DNA of 64,000 bases from CFX2 sp014338005. Its GTDB lineage: Bacteria; Chloroflexota; Anaerolineae; Aggregatilineales; Phototrophicaceae. Under the pieces are notes generated by a model. The model was not told where the DNA came from and ran no database searches. It saw only the letters and a program-made list of their open reading frames with translations. Location: contig SZPE01000009.1 in the NCBI GenBank assembly GCA_030263555.1, positions 16,524 to 80,523 of the forward strand, written 5' to 3'. The position numbers were made by a program, and so were the translations under genes. Below, piece by piece: positions 53,272 to 61,777 of the stretch (position 1 is the first letter of the stretch; the number at the start of each line of letters is the position of its first letter).

Positions 53272-54162
53272 TTGTCCCGTTTAAGCCTGCTCACGCCACC
53301 CCAGGAAAAGGAAGAAATACATCCCTACCGCCGTCCTTGGCGGAGCATCGCCGTCGAGTCCAGCGTTTTATTCCTGACAGCCGCATTGTTGTATTTTCTG
53401 GCAAATATCCTGGGTGTGCAGATTCCCATTCGTTTTCATCTGGTTTTGGGTCTGGCGCTGGCCCTGATGCCGGCGGCTTTGTGGCTGGCCTTTTCCTGGT
53501 GGCCGGAACGTTCGGTGCCGCAGCCGCGCCGGCGTTTATTGGCTGTTGCGCTCATCACCGGCTTGGCCGCTAACGCCGTTGGGATTCCGCTGGTCGAGGA
53601 GTTTTTTCAGGTTGACCGCTGGCTGCCGCTGTCCAGCGCCATCAGCCGCATTATTGGTTATACCTTTACAGCAGGGATCGTTCAGGAGATGGTGAAGTAT
53701 ATCGTGATTCGTTATGCCGCCTGGCCGGATCATTTTCGGACGCGGCTGGATGGTGTGGCCTACGGCGCTGCCGCAGCCATCGGTTACGCGACCGTTTTAA
53801 ATCTTCGGTTTGTGTTCGATGGCTCACCATCGCCAGATGTGGTAGCCGGGCGGGTTTTCGATTATGTTGTCTTTCATCTCGTCGCCAGCCTGATCGTCGG
53901 CTACGGGCTGGCCGAGCTGCGCTTCGGACTGCCGACTCCCCTGTTTGTCCCCAGCACCATTGCGCTGGCCGCGCTGATAACAGGCATCGCCATTCCGGTG
54001 CGGGCGGGGTTGGTAAATCCAAGTTTTGGCCTGGAAATCAGCCCGCCGAAATTTCTGTTCGGCCTGGGTTTTGCTGCCGCGCTGCTGGCTGCGCTTTCAC
54101 TCGTTATCGCATTTTTGTACGACAGCGCCGAGCGCCGCGAGCGCGAGGCCGTCGTGGAGTAG
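53272..54162 (+). CDS. PrsW-like polytopic membrane protein
   Basis: The protein is 296 aa from a TTG at 53272 (start uncertain), with about eight membrane helices. The segment GIVQEMVKYIVIR, GAAAAIGYATVLNLRF and FDYVVFHLVASLIVGYG line up with the three PrsW (M82) motifs, but the first Glu of the usual EExxK is Gln and the Glu before Asn in the second motif is missing. It may be a divergent or inactive member. It is followed after 5 nt by the unknown membrane protein gene. Confidence 0.6.
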   Translation: MSRLSLLTPPQEKEEIHPYRRPWRSIAVESSVLFLTAALLYFLANILGVQIPIRFHLVLGLALALMPAALWLAFSWWPERSVPQPRRRLLAVALITGLAANAVGIPLVEEFFQVDRWLPLSSAISRIIGYTFTAGIVQEMVKYIVIRYAAWPDHFRTRLDGVAYGAAAAIGYATVLNLRFVFDGSPSPDVVAGRVFDYVVFHLVASLIVGYGLAELRFGLPTPLFVPSTIALAALITGIAIPVRAGLVNPSFGLEISPPKFLFGLGFAAALLAALSLVIAFLYDSAERREREAVVE

Positions 54163-54167
54163 CCCCG

Positions 54168-54767
54168 ATGGCAGTCGTTGAGATCACTTCGCAGCGCGAT
54201 GAATTAAGTCTGCGGCAGCGGTGGAGCGATTATATCGCGCTGCTTTTTGGCCTGTTCAGCCTTTTCATCGGCATGAACCTTCGTGACGGCGCGTTAAACG
54301 CGACGGTTGTCTACAGCAACAGCCAGGCCGGCATCCGGGCAGAATATCCTGAAAACTGGCTGATTGACGAACAGGGTAATTATATATTTCGCGTGCGCGA
54401 TGTGACGCAGATCGGTTTTAAGACCACTATCCAGGTGGCGGCGCGCCCGGTCAGCGCCATCACCTCCACACGCAACCTGATTGACGCCCTCACATTAAGC
54501 CGGTCGCAAACCCTGTCCAGCTACACCGTTTTTGCAATCGAGCCTTACGTGCTGCCCGATGAGATCGAGGCGACCGCTGTAACGTATACGTTCGTCGCCG
54601 CCGAGTCGGACCCGTTTCTCCAAAGCATCCCGGTCGTTGTTGAAGGGCTGGATATTCTCACCATCTCAAGAGGGCAGGCCATTATCATCACTTTTTTGTC
54701 GGATGCGCGCACGTATGACCAGAACTACCCGCGCTTCCAACAGTTTTTGTCCAGCCTGGAATTTTGA
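54168..54767 (+). CDS. Unknown membrane-anchored protein
   Basis: The protein is 199 aa. One transmembrane helix lies near the N-terminus (about residues 22-40: YIALLFGLFSLFIGMNL), followed by an extracytoplasmic beta-rich domain (AEYPENWLIDEQGNYIFRVRD, TTIQVAARPV, VTYTFVAAESDPFLQ). It vaguely resembles PsbP-like/lipoprotein folds, but I do not recognise a family. Its TGA stop overlaps the next ATG by 1 nt (TGATG), so translation is coupled to the trypsin-fold gene. Confidence 0.75.
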   Translation: MAVVEITSQRDELSLRQRWSDYIALLFGLFSLFIGMNLRDGALNATVVYSNSQAGIRAEYPENWLIDEQGNYIFRVRDVTQIGFKTTIQVAARPVSAITSTRNLIDALTLSRSQTLSSYTVFAIEPYVLPDEIEATAVTYTFVAAESDPFLQSIPVVVEGLDILTISRGQAIIITFLSDARTYDQNYPRFQQFLSSLEF

Positions 54768-57010
54768 TGCCTATGCGCCGTTTGCTGCCGGTTTCACTGG
54801 TTGTTTTTCTGCTGGCCTCAATGCCGCTTGTTTACGCGCAGGAAAGCACCGGATTGGATATTGAACGCCTTCAACGCGCCACCGTATTCGTCGTGCAGGC
54901 GCGTAATGTCGGCGATGATCTGTTCGTTACCTGCATCGGTTCTGGCACTATCGTCAAACGCGACGGGCTGATACTGACCAACGCGCATAATACGCTGGTC
55001 AGCCAGGCCTGTCCTGGCGAGACGCTCATCATCGGCATCAGCAATAACCTGAACGAGCCGCCGATTCTGCGCTATCGGGCGGAAATCGCGCAGGCTTCGC
55101 CGGGGATTGATCTGGCTTTGCTCCGTATTACGCGGGAACTTGACGGGCGGTTAATCGAAGCGGGGACGCTGGCGCTGCCTTTTGTTGAGCTGGCCGATTC
55201 GGATACGGTTCAACTGGACGAAACTATCACCGTGATCGGGTATCCGGGGATTGGGGATGACCCGGTTGAGGTACGGCGCGGCACAGTTATCGGGTTTGTC
55301 GCCGAACCCGGCGGCGGCGAAAAGTCGTGGATCAAAACCAGCGCGGTTATTCCTGGGACGATGACCGGCGGTGCGGCATACAACCAGGATGGTGAGTTAA
55401 TCGCTATCCCAACGACAGCGCCGCTGTCTGCCGGGGTGCTGGACACAACCTGTCAGCCCATTCAGGATACTAATTTTGATAACGCGGTGAACAACAGCGA
55501 TATTTGCATCCCGGTCGGCGGTTTTATCAACGCGCTACGTCCATCCAATTTTGCGCGGCCGCTGCTTCGCGCGGCGTCTCTCGGCCTGTCGCTTGATCTG
55601 CTGAATGTGCCGACCGCTCAGGTTGGCGGCGGTGGAACGCCGAACTTCAAACGCCTGTTTTTTTCGCCTTCGGTTAATGAGGCAGGTATGCCTACGTCGG
55701 TTATTCGCAGCCTGCCGGCGGGCAGCAACAGCCTGTACCTGTTTTTTGATTACGAAAACATGACGCCGGAAACCGTCTACGAACTGCGTGTAACGACCGA
55801 TGGCATTCCCAACCCCACCTTCAGCCTGGCGCCGGTGCGTTGGAGCGGCGGCACGCGCGGCTTGTGGTATCTTGGCAGCAGCGGCCAGCCCTGGCCGAAC
55901 GGCGTTTATGAGTTCACCCTGTTTGCTAACGGCATCGCTGCGCCGACGGCCCGGTTGGTGATCGGGGGCGCGCCCGAAACCGTGCCGACTTTCAGCGACA
56001 TCATTTTTGCCCTGTTTGATTTGCAGAATAACCCGTTTGGCAATGGTTTTGTACTGCCTACCGGCAATATTGCGACCGCCCGTTTTCTTTTTTTGAACAT
56101 GGAAAATGGAACGGAATGGACATCCATCTGGTATCTGGACGGGGCTGAGTTTTCACGCCAGACGAACACCTGGAACGCCGGAGCTTCCGGCTCGGCAACC
56201 ACCAGCATCAGTTCGCAGTCCGGCCTGCCCCCCGGCAGCTACCGGCTGGAACTTTACATTACTAACCGGCTGGCTGCCACCTCAGATTTTACGATTGCGG
56301 GCGCGGCGCAGGGGGCGCTGCCCGAAATTTTTAGAAACGAGCGATTTACAACCGCCGACACACCCGAAGAAGCGATTGCTTCCGCGCCGTTAAGCAGCTT
56401 CCCGGCGGGTATCGCCAGCCTGTACGCGCGTTTTGACTGGCAGCAGATCGCTCCCGGTACGCTGTGGACAATGCGCTGGACGGTGGATAACGAGATTTTT
56501 TACCAGCAAACCGTCCCCTGGAATACGCTGGAAAGCGGCCAGAATTTTCTGGTTCGCCTCAGCGCGCCGGGCGGGATTCCTGATGGAGCATACAGAATAG
56601 ATTTGCTGGTGAACAACGTACAGCTTCTTTCAGCGCGCGCTCAGGTTGGCATCGGCCAGCTTCCTATTGATCCCTTTGCCCAGGCCAGCGGTGTTCAACT
56701 GCGCGGCCAAATCCTGGATGCAAATTCCGGCCAGGGCATCCCCGGCGTGGCTTTTGTGCTGATTAGCGAGGATTACTCGGTGAGTGAATTTACCTGGAGT
56801 CAAAACCAGGTGTACGCGCTGGCCGTTACTGATCGGAACGGGCGTTTCCAGATTGACCGCCCGCTTCAATTCAGTACCGAGACGGTCGAAATTGCTTACA
56901 GCGCAATCATCGCCGCTAAAGGCTACCTGCCGATCAACGCCGACGGTATCGTGGTGGATGAAACAACTGCCAATCCGCTCGACATTACCGTTTACCTGAT
57001 ACGCGATTGA
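54767..57010 (+). CDS. Secreted trypsin-fold protein with Thr at the nucleophile position
   Basis: The protein is 747 aa from the ATG at 54767; a TTG at 54764 is also possible. A signal peptide (LLPVSLVVFLLASMPLVYA) is followed by a trypsin/HtrA-like domain with His at ~74 (LTNAHNT) and Asp at ~115 (GIDLALLRI). At the place of GNSGG it has PGTMTGGAAYN, so Thr~200 replaces the nucleophilic Ser. Several immunoglobulin-like or bacterial beta-sandwich domains follow, and the C-terminus resembles a carboxypeptidase-regulatory-like domain (GQILDANSGQGIPGVAFVL). It could be an inactive scaffold or a Thr-type enzyme. It is third in the 53.3-57 kb operon, and tlyA follows 1 nt later. Confidence 0.82.
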   Translation: MPMRRLLPVSLVVFLLASMPLVYAQESTGLDIERLQRATVFVVQARNVGDDLFVTCIGSGTIVKRDGLILTNAHNTLVSQACPGETLIIGISNNLNEPPILRYRAEIAQASPGIDLALLRITRELDGRLIEAGTLALPFVELADSDTVQLDETITVIGYPGIGDDPVEVRRGTVIGFVAEPGGGEKSWIKTSAVIPGTMTGGAAYNQDGELIAIPTTAPLSAGVLDTTCQPIQDTNFDNAVNNSDICIPVGGFINALRPSNFARPLLRAASLGLSLDLLNVPTAQVGGGGTPNFKRLFFSPSVNEAGMPTSVIRSLPAGSNSLYLFFDYENMTPETVYELRVTTDGIPNPTFSLAPVRWSGGTRGLWYLGSSGQPWPNGVYEFTLFANGIAAPTARLVIGGAPETVPTFSDIIFALFDLQNNPFGNGFVLPTGNIATARFLFLNMENGTEWTSIWYLDGAEFSRQTNTWNAGASGSATTSISSQSGLPPGSYRLELYITNRLAATSDFTIAGAAQGALPEIFRNERFTTADTPEEAIASAPLSSFPAGIASLYARFDWQQIAPGTLWTMRWTVDNEIFYQQTVPWNTLESGQNFLVRLSAPGGIPDGAYRIDLLVNNVQLLSARAQVGIGQLPIDPFAQASGVQLRGQILDANSGQGIPGVAFVLISEDYSVSEFTWSQNQVYALAVTDRNGRFQIDRPLQFSTETVEIAYSAIIAAKGYLPINADGIVVDETTANPLDITVYLIRD

Positions 57011-57011
57011 T

Positions 57012-57794
57012 ATGGTCGCCAAACAGCGCCTCGACCTTCTGCTCCATGAACGCGGCCTGGCCCCAAGCCGCGAGAAAGCGCGCGCCATCATCATGGCGGG
57101 TGAGGTGGTGGTGAACGGCGCTGTGATTGACAAACCCGGAACGCACGTGAGCGCCGATGCGCTCATCACAGTCAAAGGCAAACCGCGTTTTGTCAGCCGG
57201 GGCGGCGAAAAGTTGGCCCGTGCGCTGGATATTTTTAAGGTTGAAGTGGCGGGGCGTGTTTGCGCTGACGTTGGCGCCAGCACCGGCGGTTTTACCGACT
57301 GTCTGCTCCAGGCAGGCGCGGCGCGTGTTTACGCCATTGATGTGGGCTACGGCCAGCTGGACTACACGCTGCGGCAGGACTCCCGCGTTATCGTGATGGA
57401 GCGCGCCAATGCGCGTTATATCGAAACTCTGCCGGAACCGGTCAATCTGGTCGTGATAGATGCCTCTTTTATTTCGCTCAGGCTGCTGCTGCCGGCAATC
57501 ACTGGCTGGCTGGCGGCGCAGGCCGATGTTATCCCGCTCATCAAGCCGCAGTTCGAGGCCGGGCGCGAGGAGGTCGGCAAAGGCGGGGTAGTGAAAGATC
57601 GCCACATACATGCGCGCGTGCTGGAAGCTGTGCTGGCCTTCGCGCGCGGTCAGGGTTTTGCGCTCAAAGGCCTAACGATTTCCCCTATCAAAGGCCCTGC
57701 CGGTAATATTGAGTTCCTGGCTTGGCTTGGCTGGAAAAATGACGGCGAATCGGCGGACATTCCCGCGCTCATTCGCGGTGTTTTTGATAAATGA
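57012..57794 (+). CDS. tlyA: rRNA 2'-O-methyltransferase TlyA
   Basis: The protein is 260 aa. An N-terminal S4 RNA-binding domain (RLDLLLHERGLAPSREKARAIIMAGEVVVNG) precedes an FtsJ-type methyltransferase domain with SAM-binding DVGASTGGFTDCLLQ, the catalytic Lys in RGGEKLARAL, VVIDASFISL and LIKPQFEAGR. It methylates ribosomal RNA cytidines and is also known as hemolysin A. The ATG at 57012 follows the preceding stop by 1 nt. Confidence 0.95.
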   Translation: MVAKQRLDLLLHERGLAPSREKARAIIMAGEVVVNGAVIDKPGTHVSADALITVKGKPRFVSRGGEKLARALDIFKVEVAGRVCADVGASTGGFTDCLLQAGAARVYAIDVGYGQLDYTLRQDSRVIVMERANARYIETLPEPVNLVVIDASFISLRLLLPAITGWLAAQADVIPLIKPQFEAGREEVGKGGVVKDRHIHARVLEAVLAFARGQGFALKGLTISPIKGPAGNIEFLAWLGWKNDGESADIPALIRGVFDK

Positions 57795-57836
57795 TGCCGC
57801 AGTTACGCGCTCTATATTTCTGCATCTCTCCCACGT

Positions 57837-57842
57837 TATAAT
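57837..57842 (+). promoter_or_regulatory. -10 box upstream of lepA
   Basis: A perfect TATAAT lies at 57837-57842, 34 nt before the lepA ATG. No matching -35 box is visible at the expected distance. Confidence 0.4.
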
Positions 57843-57875
57843 AGCAACCATTCAAGAACAGGTTGTCAAACGCCC

Positions 57876-59678
57876 ATGAGCCGCGAAAATATCCGTAATT
57901 TTTCGATTATCGCCCATATAGATCACGGCAAAAGCACACTTGCTGATCGGTTGTTGCAGATCACCAATACGGTGAGCGACCGCCAGATGCAGGAACAGCT
58001 CCTGGACAGCATGGATCTGGAGCGGGAGCGCGGCGTGACGATCAAAGCGTCTGCCGTGCGAATGACCTATACAGCCGCCGACGGCCAGGAATACGAAATC
58101 AATCTCATTGATACGCCAGGGCATGTGGACTTTAATTATGAAGTCAGCCGCGCCCTACAAGCCTGCGAAGGCGCGGCGCTGGTGGTGGATGCCAGCCAGG
58201 GTATCGAAGCCCAAACACTCGCTAACCTTTATCTGGCGCTGGAGCAGGACCTCGAAATTATCCCGGTCATCAATAAAATTGATCTGCCGGCGGCGCGGCC
58301 AGCGGATGTAGCCAAAGAGTTAGAAGACCTGCTGGGCATAACAGCCGACCAGATGATCCACGTTTCCGCCAAACAGGGGATCGGCGTCCAGGACGTATTG
58401 GATGCGATTGTCCGGCGCGTTCCGCCCCCGAAGGGCGACCCCGAAGCGCCGCTGCGCGCGCTGGTTTTCGACTCGCACTACGATTCGTATAAAGGGGTGG
58501 TTGCCTACATTCGCATTTTTGATGGGCGAATCGGCAAAAAGTCTGTTCTGCGTTTGATGGCGACCGGGGCGCGTTTTGAACCGGTTGAAATCGGCGTCTT
58601 CACGCCGAACATGCAGCCCGTTGATTCGCTGGAGGCAGGTGAAGTTGGGTATGTCGCCACCGGCCTGAAGACAGTTCAGGAATGTCGGGTCGGCGATACG
58701 GTGACAACGGCCAGCGGCGGCGCGGACGAGGCGCTGCCGGGTTACAAAAAAGTTAAGCCGATGGTTTTTGCCGGCATTTATCCCACCAATAACGATGATT
58801 ACCCCGACCTGCGTGACGCGCTTGAAAAATTGCAGCTCAACGACGCTTCGCTGACCTACGAGCCTGAAACATCCCAGGCGCTCAATTTCGGCTTCCGGGT
58901 GGGTTTTCTGGGGCTGTTCCATATGGAAATTGTGCAGGAACGGCTCGAACGCGAATATGATCTTGACATTCTGGCAACTGCCCCCAGTGTGGAATATCAG
59001 GTGGAACTTCATACCGGCGAGGTCATCACGCTGGAAAGCCCGGCGCAGATGCCGGACGAAAACACTATCGCCGAAATCCGCGAACCCTGGATGAAAATAC
59101 AGATATACACACCGCAGGAATTTATCGGCCCCGTGATGGACCTGGTAATAAAAAAACGCGGTGAATACGTGACGACCGAATATCTGGACGCCACGCGCGT
59201 GATTTTGCACTATCGTATACCACTGTCAGAGATCATCGTGGATTTTTTCGACCGCTTGAAAAGCATCACGCGCGGATACGCCAGCATGGATTACCAGTTC
59301 GACAAATATCAGCCGGAAGACCTGGTGAAACTGGATGTGCTGGTTAACAACGAACCGGTAGATGCGCTGGCATTGATTGTCCACCGTGATGAAGCCTACC
59401 ACAAAGGCCAGCGGTTGGTAAGCAAACTCAAGGAGTTAATTCCGCGCCAGTTATTCGCCGTGCCGATTCAGGCGGCGGTTGGCAAGCGTGTTATCTCGCG
59501 CGCCAATGTCAGCGCCCTGCGGAAAGACGTGCTGGCGAAGTGTTACGGCGGCGACATCACGCGCAAAAAGAAGCTGCTGGAAAAGCAGAAAAAAGGCAAA
59601 AAACGCATGAAGATGGTCGGACAGGTGGAACTGCCCCAGGAAGCCTTTATGGCTTTGCTGCGCCTGGATGAGGAGTAG
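57876..59678 (+). CDS. lepA: Elongation factor 4 (LepA)
   Basis: The protein is 600 aa, the usual length. GTPase motifs are AHIDHGKSTL (G1), DTPGHVDF (G3) and NKIDLP (G4), followed by EF-G-like domains and the LepA-specific C-terminal domain with KRMKMVGQVELPQEAFMALL. It acts on elongating ribosomes to remobilise stalled complexes. The 3' end overlaps the convergent orotate-PRTase-like gene by 32 nt. Confidence 0.97.
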   Translation: MSRENIRNFSIIAHIDHGKSTLADRLLQITNTVSDRQMQEQLLDSMDLERERGVTIKASAVRMTYTAADGQEYEINLIDTPGHVDFNYEVSRALQACEGAALVVDASQGIEAQTLANLYLALEQDLEIIPVINKIDLPAARPADVAKELEDLLGITADQMIHVSAKQGIGVQDVLDAIVRRVPPPKGDPEAPLRALVFDSHYDSYKGVVAYIRIFDGRIGKKSVLRLMATGARFEPVEIGVFTPNMQPVDSLEAGEVGYVATGLKTVQECRVGDTVTTASGGADEALPGYKKVKPMVFAGIYPTNNDDYPDLRDALEKLQLNDASLTYEPETSQALNFGFRVGFLGLFHMEIVQERLEREYDLDILATAPSVEYQVELHTGEVITLESPAQMPDENTIAEIREPWMKIQIYTPQEFIGPVMDLVIKKRGEYVTTEYLDATRVILHYRIPLSEIIVDFFDRLKSITRGYASMDYQFDKYQPEDLVKLDVLVNNEPVDALALIVHRDEAYHKGQRLVSKLKELIPRQLFAVPIQAAVGKRVISRANVSALRKDVLAKCYGGDITRKKKLLEKQKKGKKRMKMVGQVELPQEAFMALLRLDEE

Positions 59679-60276
59679 CTGCCGCGCGCTGCTCGGCAAT
59701 CCACGCCCGCACGGTTGATGCCTGCTGAATGGGCAGTTCGCCCTGAACGGTTAGGATTTCAAGTGCATCGGGCAGGTTTATAATCGCGCGCGCTGTGACG
59801 CCGGCTTTGGGCGCTGTTGTACCCGGATCGAAGATGGCGACTACTGTATGGATGTCCAGCCCCACGCGGCGCGCGCCCGCGATAACCCCCCCCAGAAAAG
59901 GCAGGGTTTCGGTCGTATTGACCAGCAAAACCGAAGCATGGCCGATGTTATATGCCCCGGCTAGATCATAAACGGCCTCTTTACCCTGCCCTCGGCTGTA
60001 AACCAGGGAAATCCCGGTTTCCAGCGCCAGCGCAACCCCAAACGGCACGGCCTCGGCAGCAGCGACCAACCGCTGAACGGCCAAACCCTCCAGGTGCAGC
60101 CGCGTTTCTGCCGCAATCTGTTTGAGGATTTCGGGATAAGCCGGCAGATAATCCAGATTGGTTAAAAACGGGCGCGTGCCTGATGAGTCCTGGAAACGCC
60201 CGAACTGCAACAAACCGGCTTCCATGAAAAGCCGCACCAGTTCGGCGTTCAACGGTTCTGCTCCGGCATGTCCCAT
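59647..60276 (-). CDS. Orotate phosphoribosyltransferase-like protein
   Basis: The protein is about 209 aa from the ATG at 60276 (start uncertain; the frame continues to 60315). FGRFQDSSGTRPFLTNLDYLPAYPEILKQIA resembles the N-terminal PyrE signature, and VPFGVALALETGISLVYSRGQGKE matches the following strand. The PRPP-binding acidic pair is replaced by LLVNTTETLPF, so activity is doubtful. It overlaps cinA by 28 nt and the end of lepA by 32 nt. A regulatory or degenerate PRTase is the best reading. Confidence 0.65.
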   Translation of the reverse strand: MGHAGAEPLNAELVRLFMEAGLLQFGRFQDSSGTRPFLTNLDYLPAYPEILKQIAAETRLHLEGLAVQRLVAAAEAVPFGVALALETGISLVYSRGQGKEAVYDLAGAYNIGHASVLLVNTTETLPFLGGVIAGARRVGLDIHTVVAIFDPGTTAPKAGVTARAIINLPDALEILTVQGELPIQQASTVRAWIAEQRAAATPHPGAAKP

Positions 60277-61505
60277 TTTTCTTTTAGCATCCGCCACAGC
60301 ATAGATAAAGACCACGAGCTAACCCAGGCCGCCGCCAAGTCGGATTGGCCGCCAAAACCATAAACCCGCGAGCGAACATTGCCGGGCATAAAAACGGCAA
60401 TCGCCGTTCCACCTTCGCTGTCGGCGCGTTCGCGTAAATCCGGGTCGCTGACGATGGCGATAGCCGCCGCCGCGTTCGATTGTTTTTGAAGCCTTTCGGC
60501 AGCCTGTTCGGCCAGGGTGCGAATGGCTGTGGTTTCGTCCGCTCCGAGCGCAGCGCGCAAAACATCAGGCAAGGGGTAGATTTCCACAGTTTGTATGACC
60601 TGTTTACCCTGCTCTACCGCTTCGATGACCCGGCTTACCGTATCACCTATTCCCGTTTCGCTGACGGCCAGCGTCGCGCCATGTTCAAGTAAGAGGTGGA
60701 CAAGCACCGACTCGATACGTTCATCATCCGTCCCGTAGATATACTGCCCGATGCGCTCCCGGATTTGTCGTTCGGTTGCCGCGATCATCCGGTCGGAATC
60801 TTCCACACTGTCAGCTTTGGCGGTAATTCTGATGTCAACCTGGCCGGTGTGGGCCGCCAATCCGACCGTCGGGTTGTTTTGTTGAAGCAGTGCTTCACCA
60901 ATCAGCGAATCAAGCGTACTCTCACCGATTCCTGCCGTTCGTAACACACGCGCTTTTATGATGTCACTGCCCAGGTTAAAACGGGCGCGTAGAAAAGGAA
61001 TAACGCTTTCGGCCATCAGATATTTCATCTCGCGCGGCACGCCCGGCAGGCTAATGACCACCCGCCCCTCATGTTCGACAATAAACGCCGGCGCTGTGCC
61101 GACTGGATTTTCGATCAGGACAGCATCGGCGGGTAGATATGCCTGCCGCCGGTTGTTGTCCGTCATCTGTACGCGGAAACCCGCAAAACGTTCGGCGATT
61201 TTATCTAACAAATGCTGATGAAAAACCAGGCTGCGGTCGGTGGCCTGGGCCACACCCTGGCGCGTTACATCATCAACGGTCGGGCCGAGACCGCCGCAGG
61301 TGATAACGACCTCCGCTCGTGATAGAGCGATACGAACGCATTCGGCGATTCGTTTCTCATTATCTCCCACTGATGTCATATAATACAGGTTCATACCAAT
61401 ATCGCGCAGCAGCCGCGCGATATGCACTGAGTTCGTGTCGGTGATTTCGCCGAGCAAAATCTCGGTGCCAATGGCGATAATTTCGGTATTGATATTCTGT
61501 GTCAT
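60249..61505 (-). CDS. cinA: CinA family protein with degenerate C-terminal amidase domain
   Basis: The protein is 418 aa. The N-terminal MoCF-binding-like domain is intact (IAIGTEILLGEITDTNSVHIARLL, ITCGGLGPTVDDVT, IENPVGTAPAFIV, SLPGVPREM). The C-terminal part corresponds to the PncC nicotinamide-nucleotide amidase, but the usual AESCTGG is VSETGIGD, so the catalytic Ser-Cys region is lost. The protein may therefore keep only the ADP-ribose pyrophosphatase-like function. A 20-nt palindrome lies 30 nt upstream of the start. The gene overlaps the PRTase-like gene at its 3' end. Confidence 0.9.
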   Translation of the reverse strand: MTQNINTEIIAIGTEILLGEITDTNSVHIARLLRDIGMNLYYMTSVGDNEKRIAECVRIALSRAEVVITCGGLGPTVDDVTRQGVAQATDRSLVFHQHLLDKIAERFAGFRVQMTDNNRRQAYLPADAVLIENPVGTAPAFIVEHEGRVVISLPGVPREMKYLMAESVIPFLRARFNLGSDIIKARVLRTAGIGESTLDSLIGEALLQQNNPTVGLAAHTGQVDIRITAKADSVEDSDRMIAATERQIRERIGQYIYGTDDERIESVLVHLLLEHGATLAVSETGIGDTVSRVIEAVEQGKQVIQTVEIYPLPDVLRAALGADETTAIRTLAEQAAERLQKQSNAAAAIAIVSDPDLRERADSEGGTAIAVFMPGNVRSRVYGFGGQSDLAAAWVSSWSLSMLWRMLKEKWDMPEQNR

Positions 61506-61534
61506 AAGCTGGACTTCTTAAGCCTGTTGACGAT

Positions 61535-61554
61535 ATAACAGAAATATCTGTTAT
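61535..61554. repeat. Perfect 8-bp dyad ahead of cinA
   Basis: ATAACAGA at 61535-61542 and TCTGTTAT at 61547-61554 form a perfect inverted repeat with a 4-nt centre. It lies 30 nt upstream of the cinA start, in its promoter region, and is a candidate operator. Confidence 0.5.
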
Positions 61555-61631
61555 GTTACTTCAACAGCCGCCGCCCGGCTAGAACCTTTTTGAGCCGGGG
61601 CGAGAATCGAGTTAAAAAGGGTAAAGAATTT

Positions 61632-61660
61632 TTGGCAAATTCAGAAGATAGGTTTATAAT
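61632..61660 (+). promoter_or_regulatory. sigma70-type promoter of the UgpC-type ATPase gene
   Basis: TTGGCA at 61632-61637 and a perfect TATAAT at 61655-61660 are spaced by 17 bp. The predicted leader is about 110 nt and ends in a GGAGG ribosome site. The other bases of this 272-bp gap contain only the cinA-side palindrome and an imperfect GC hairpin near 61568-61603. Confidence 0.75.
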
Positions 61661-61777
61661 GAAATCGCAGACAAAGAATCTGCACGCTGTAAAGCAAAAT
61701 ATTTGTGCAGATTCAACGAAATTCTCGCAAATAGTTCTCTTCTGCCCGGTAAATTGGTCATCCATGGAGGATAACTA

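Noticed and set aside
58320..59210. 296-aa minus-strand open frame
   Set aside because: It is antisense to lepA, whose conserved sequence explains the region.
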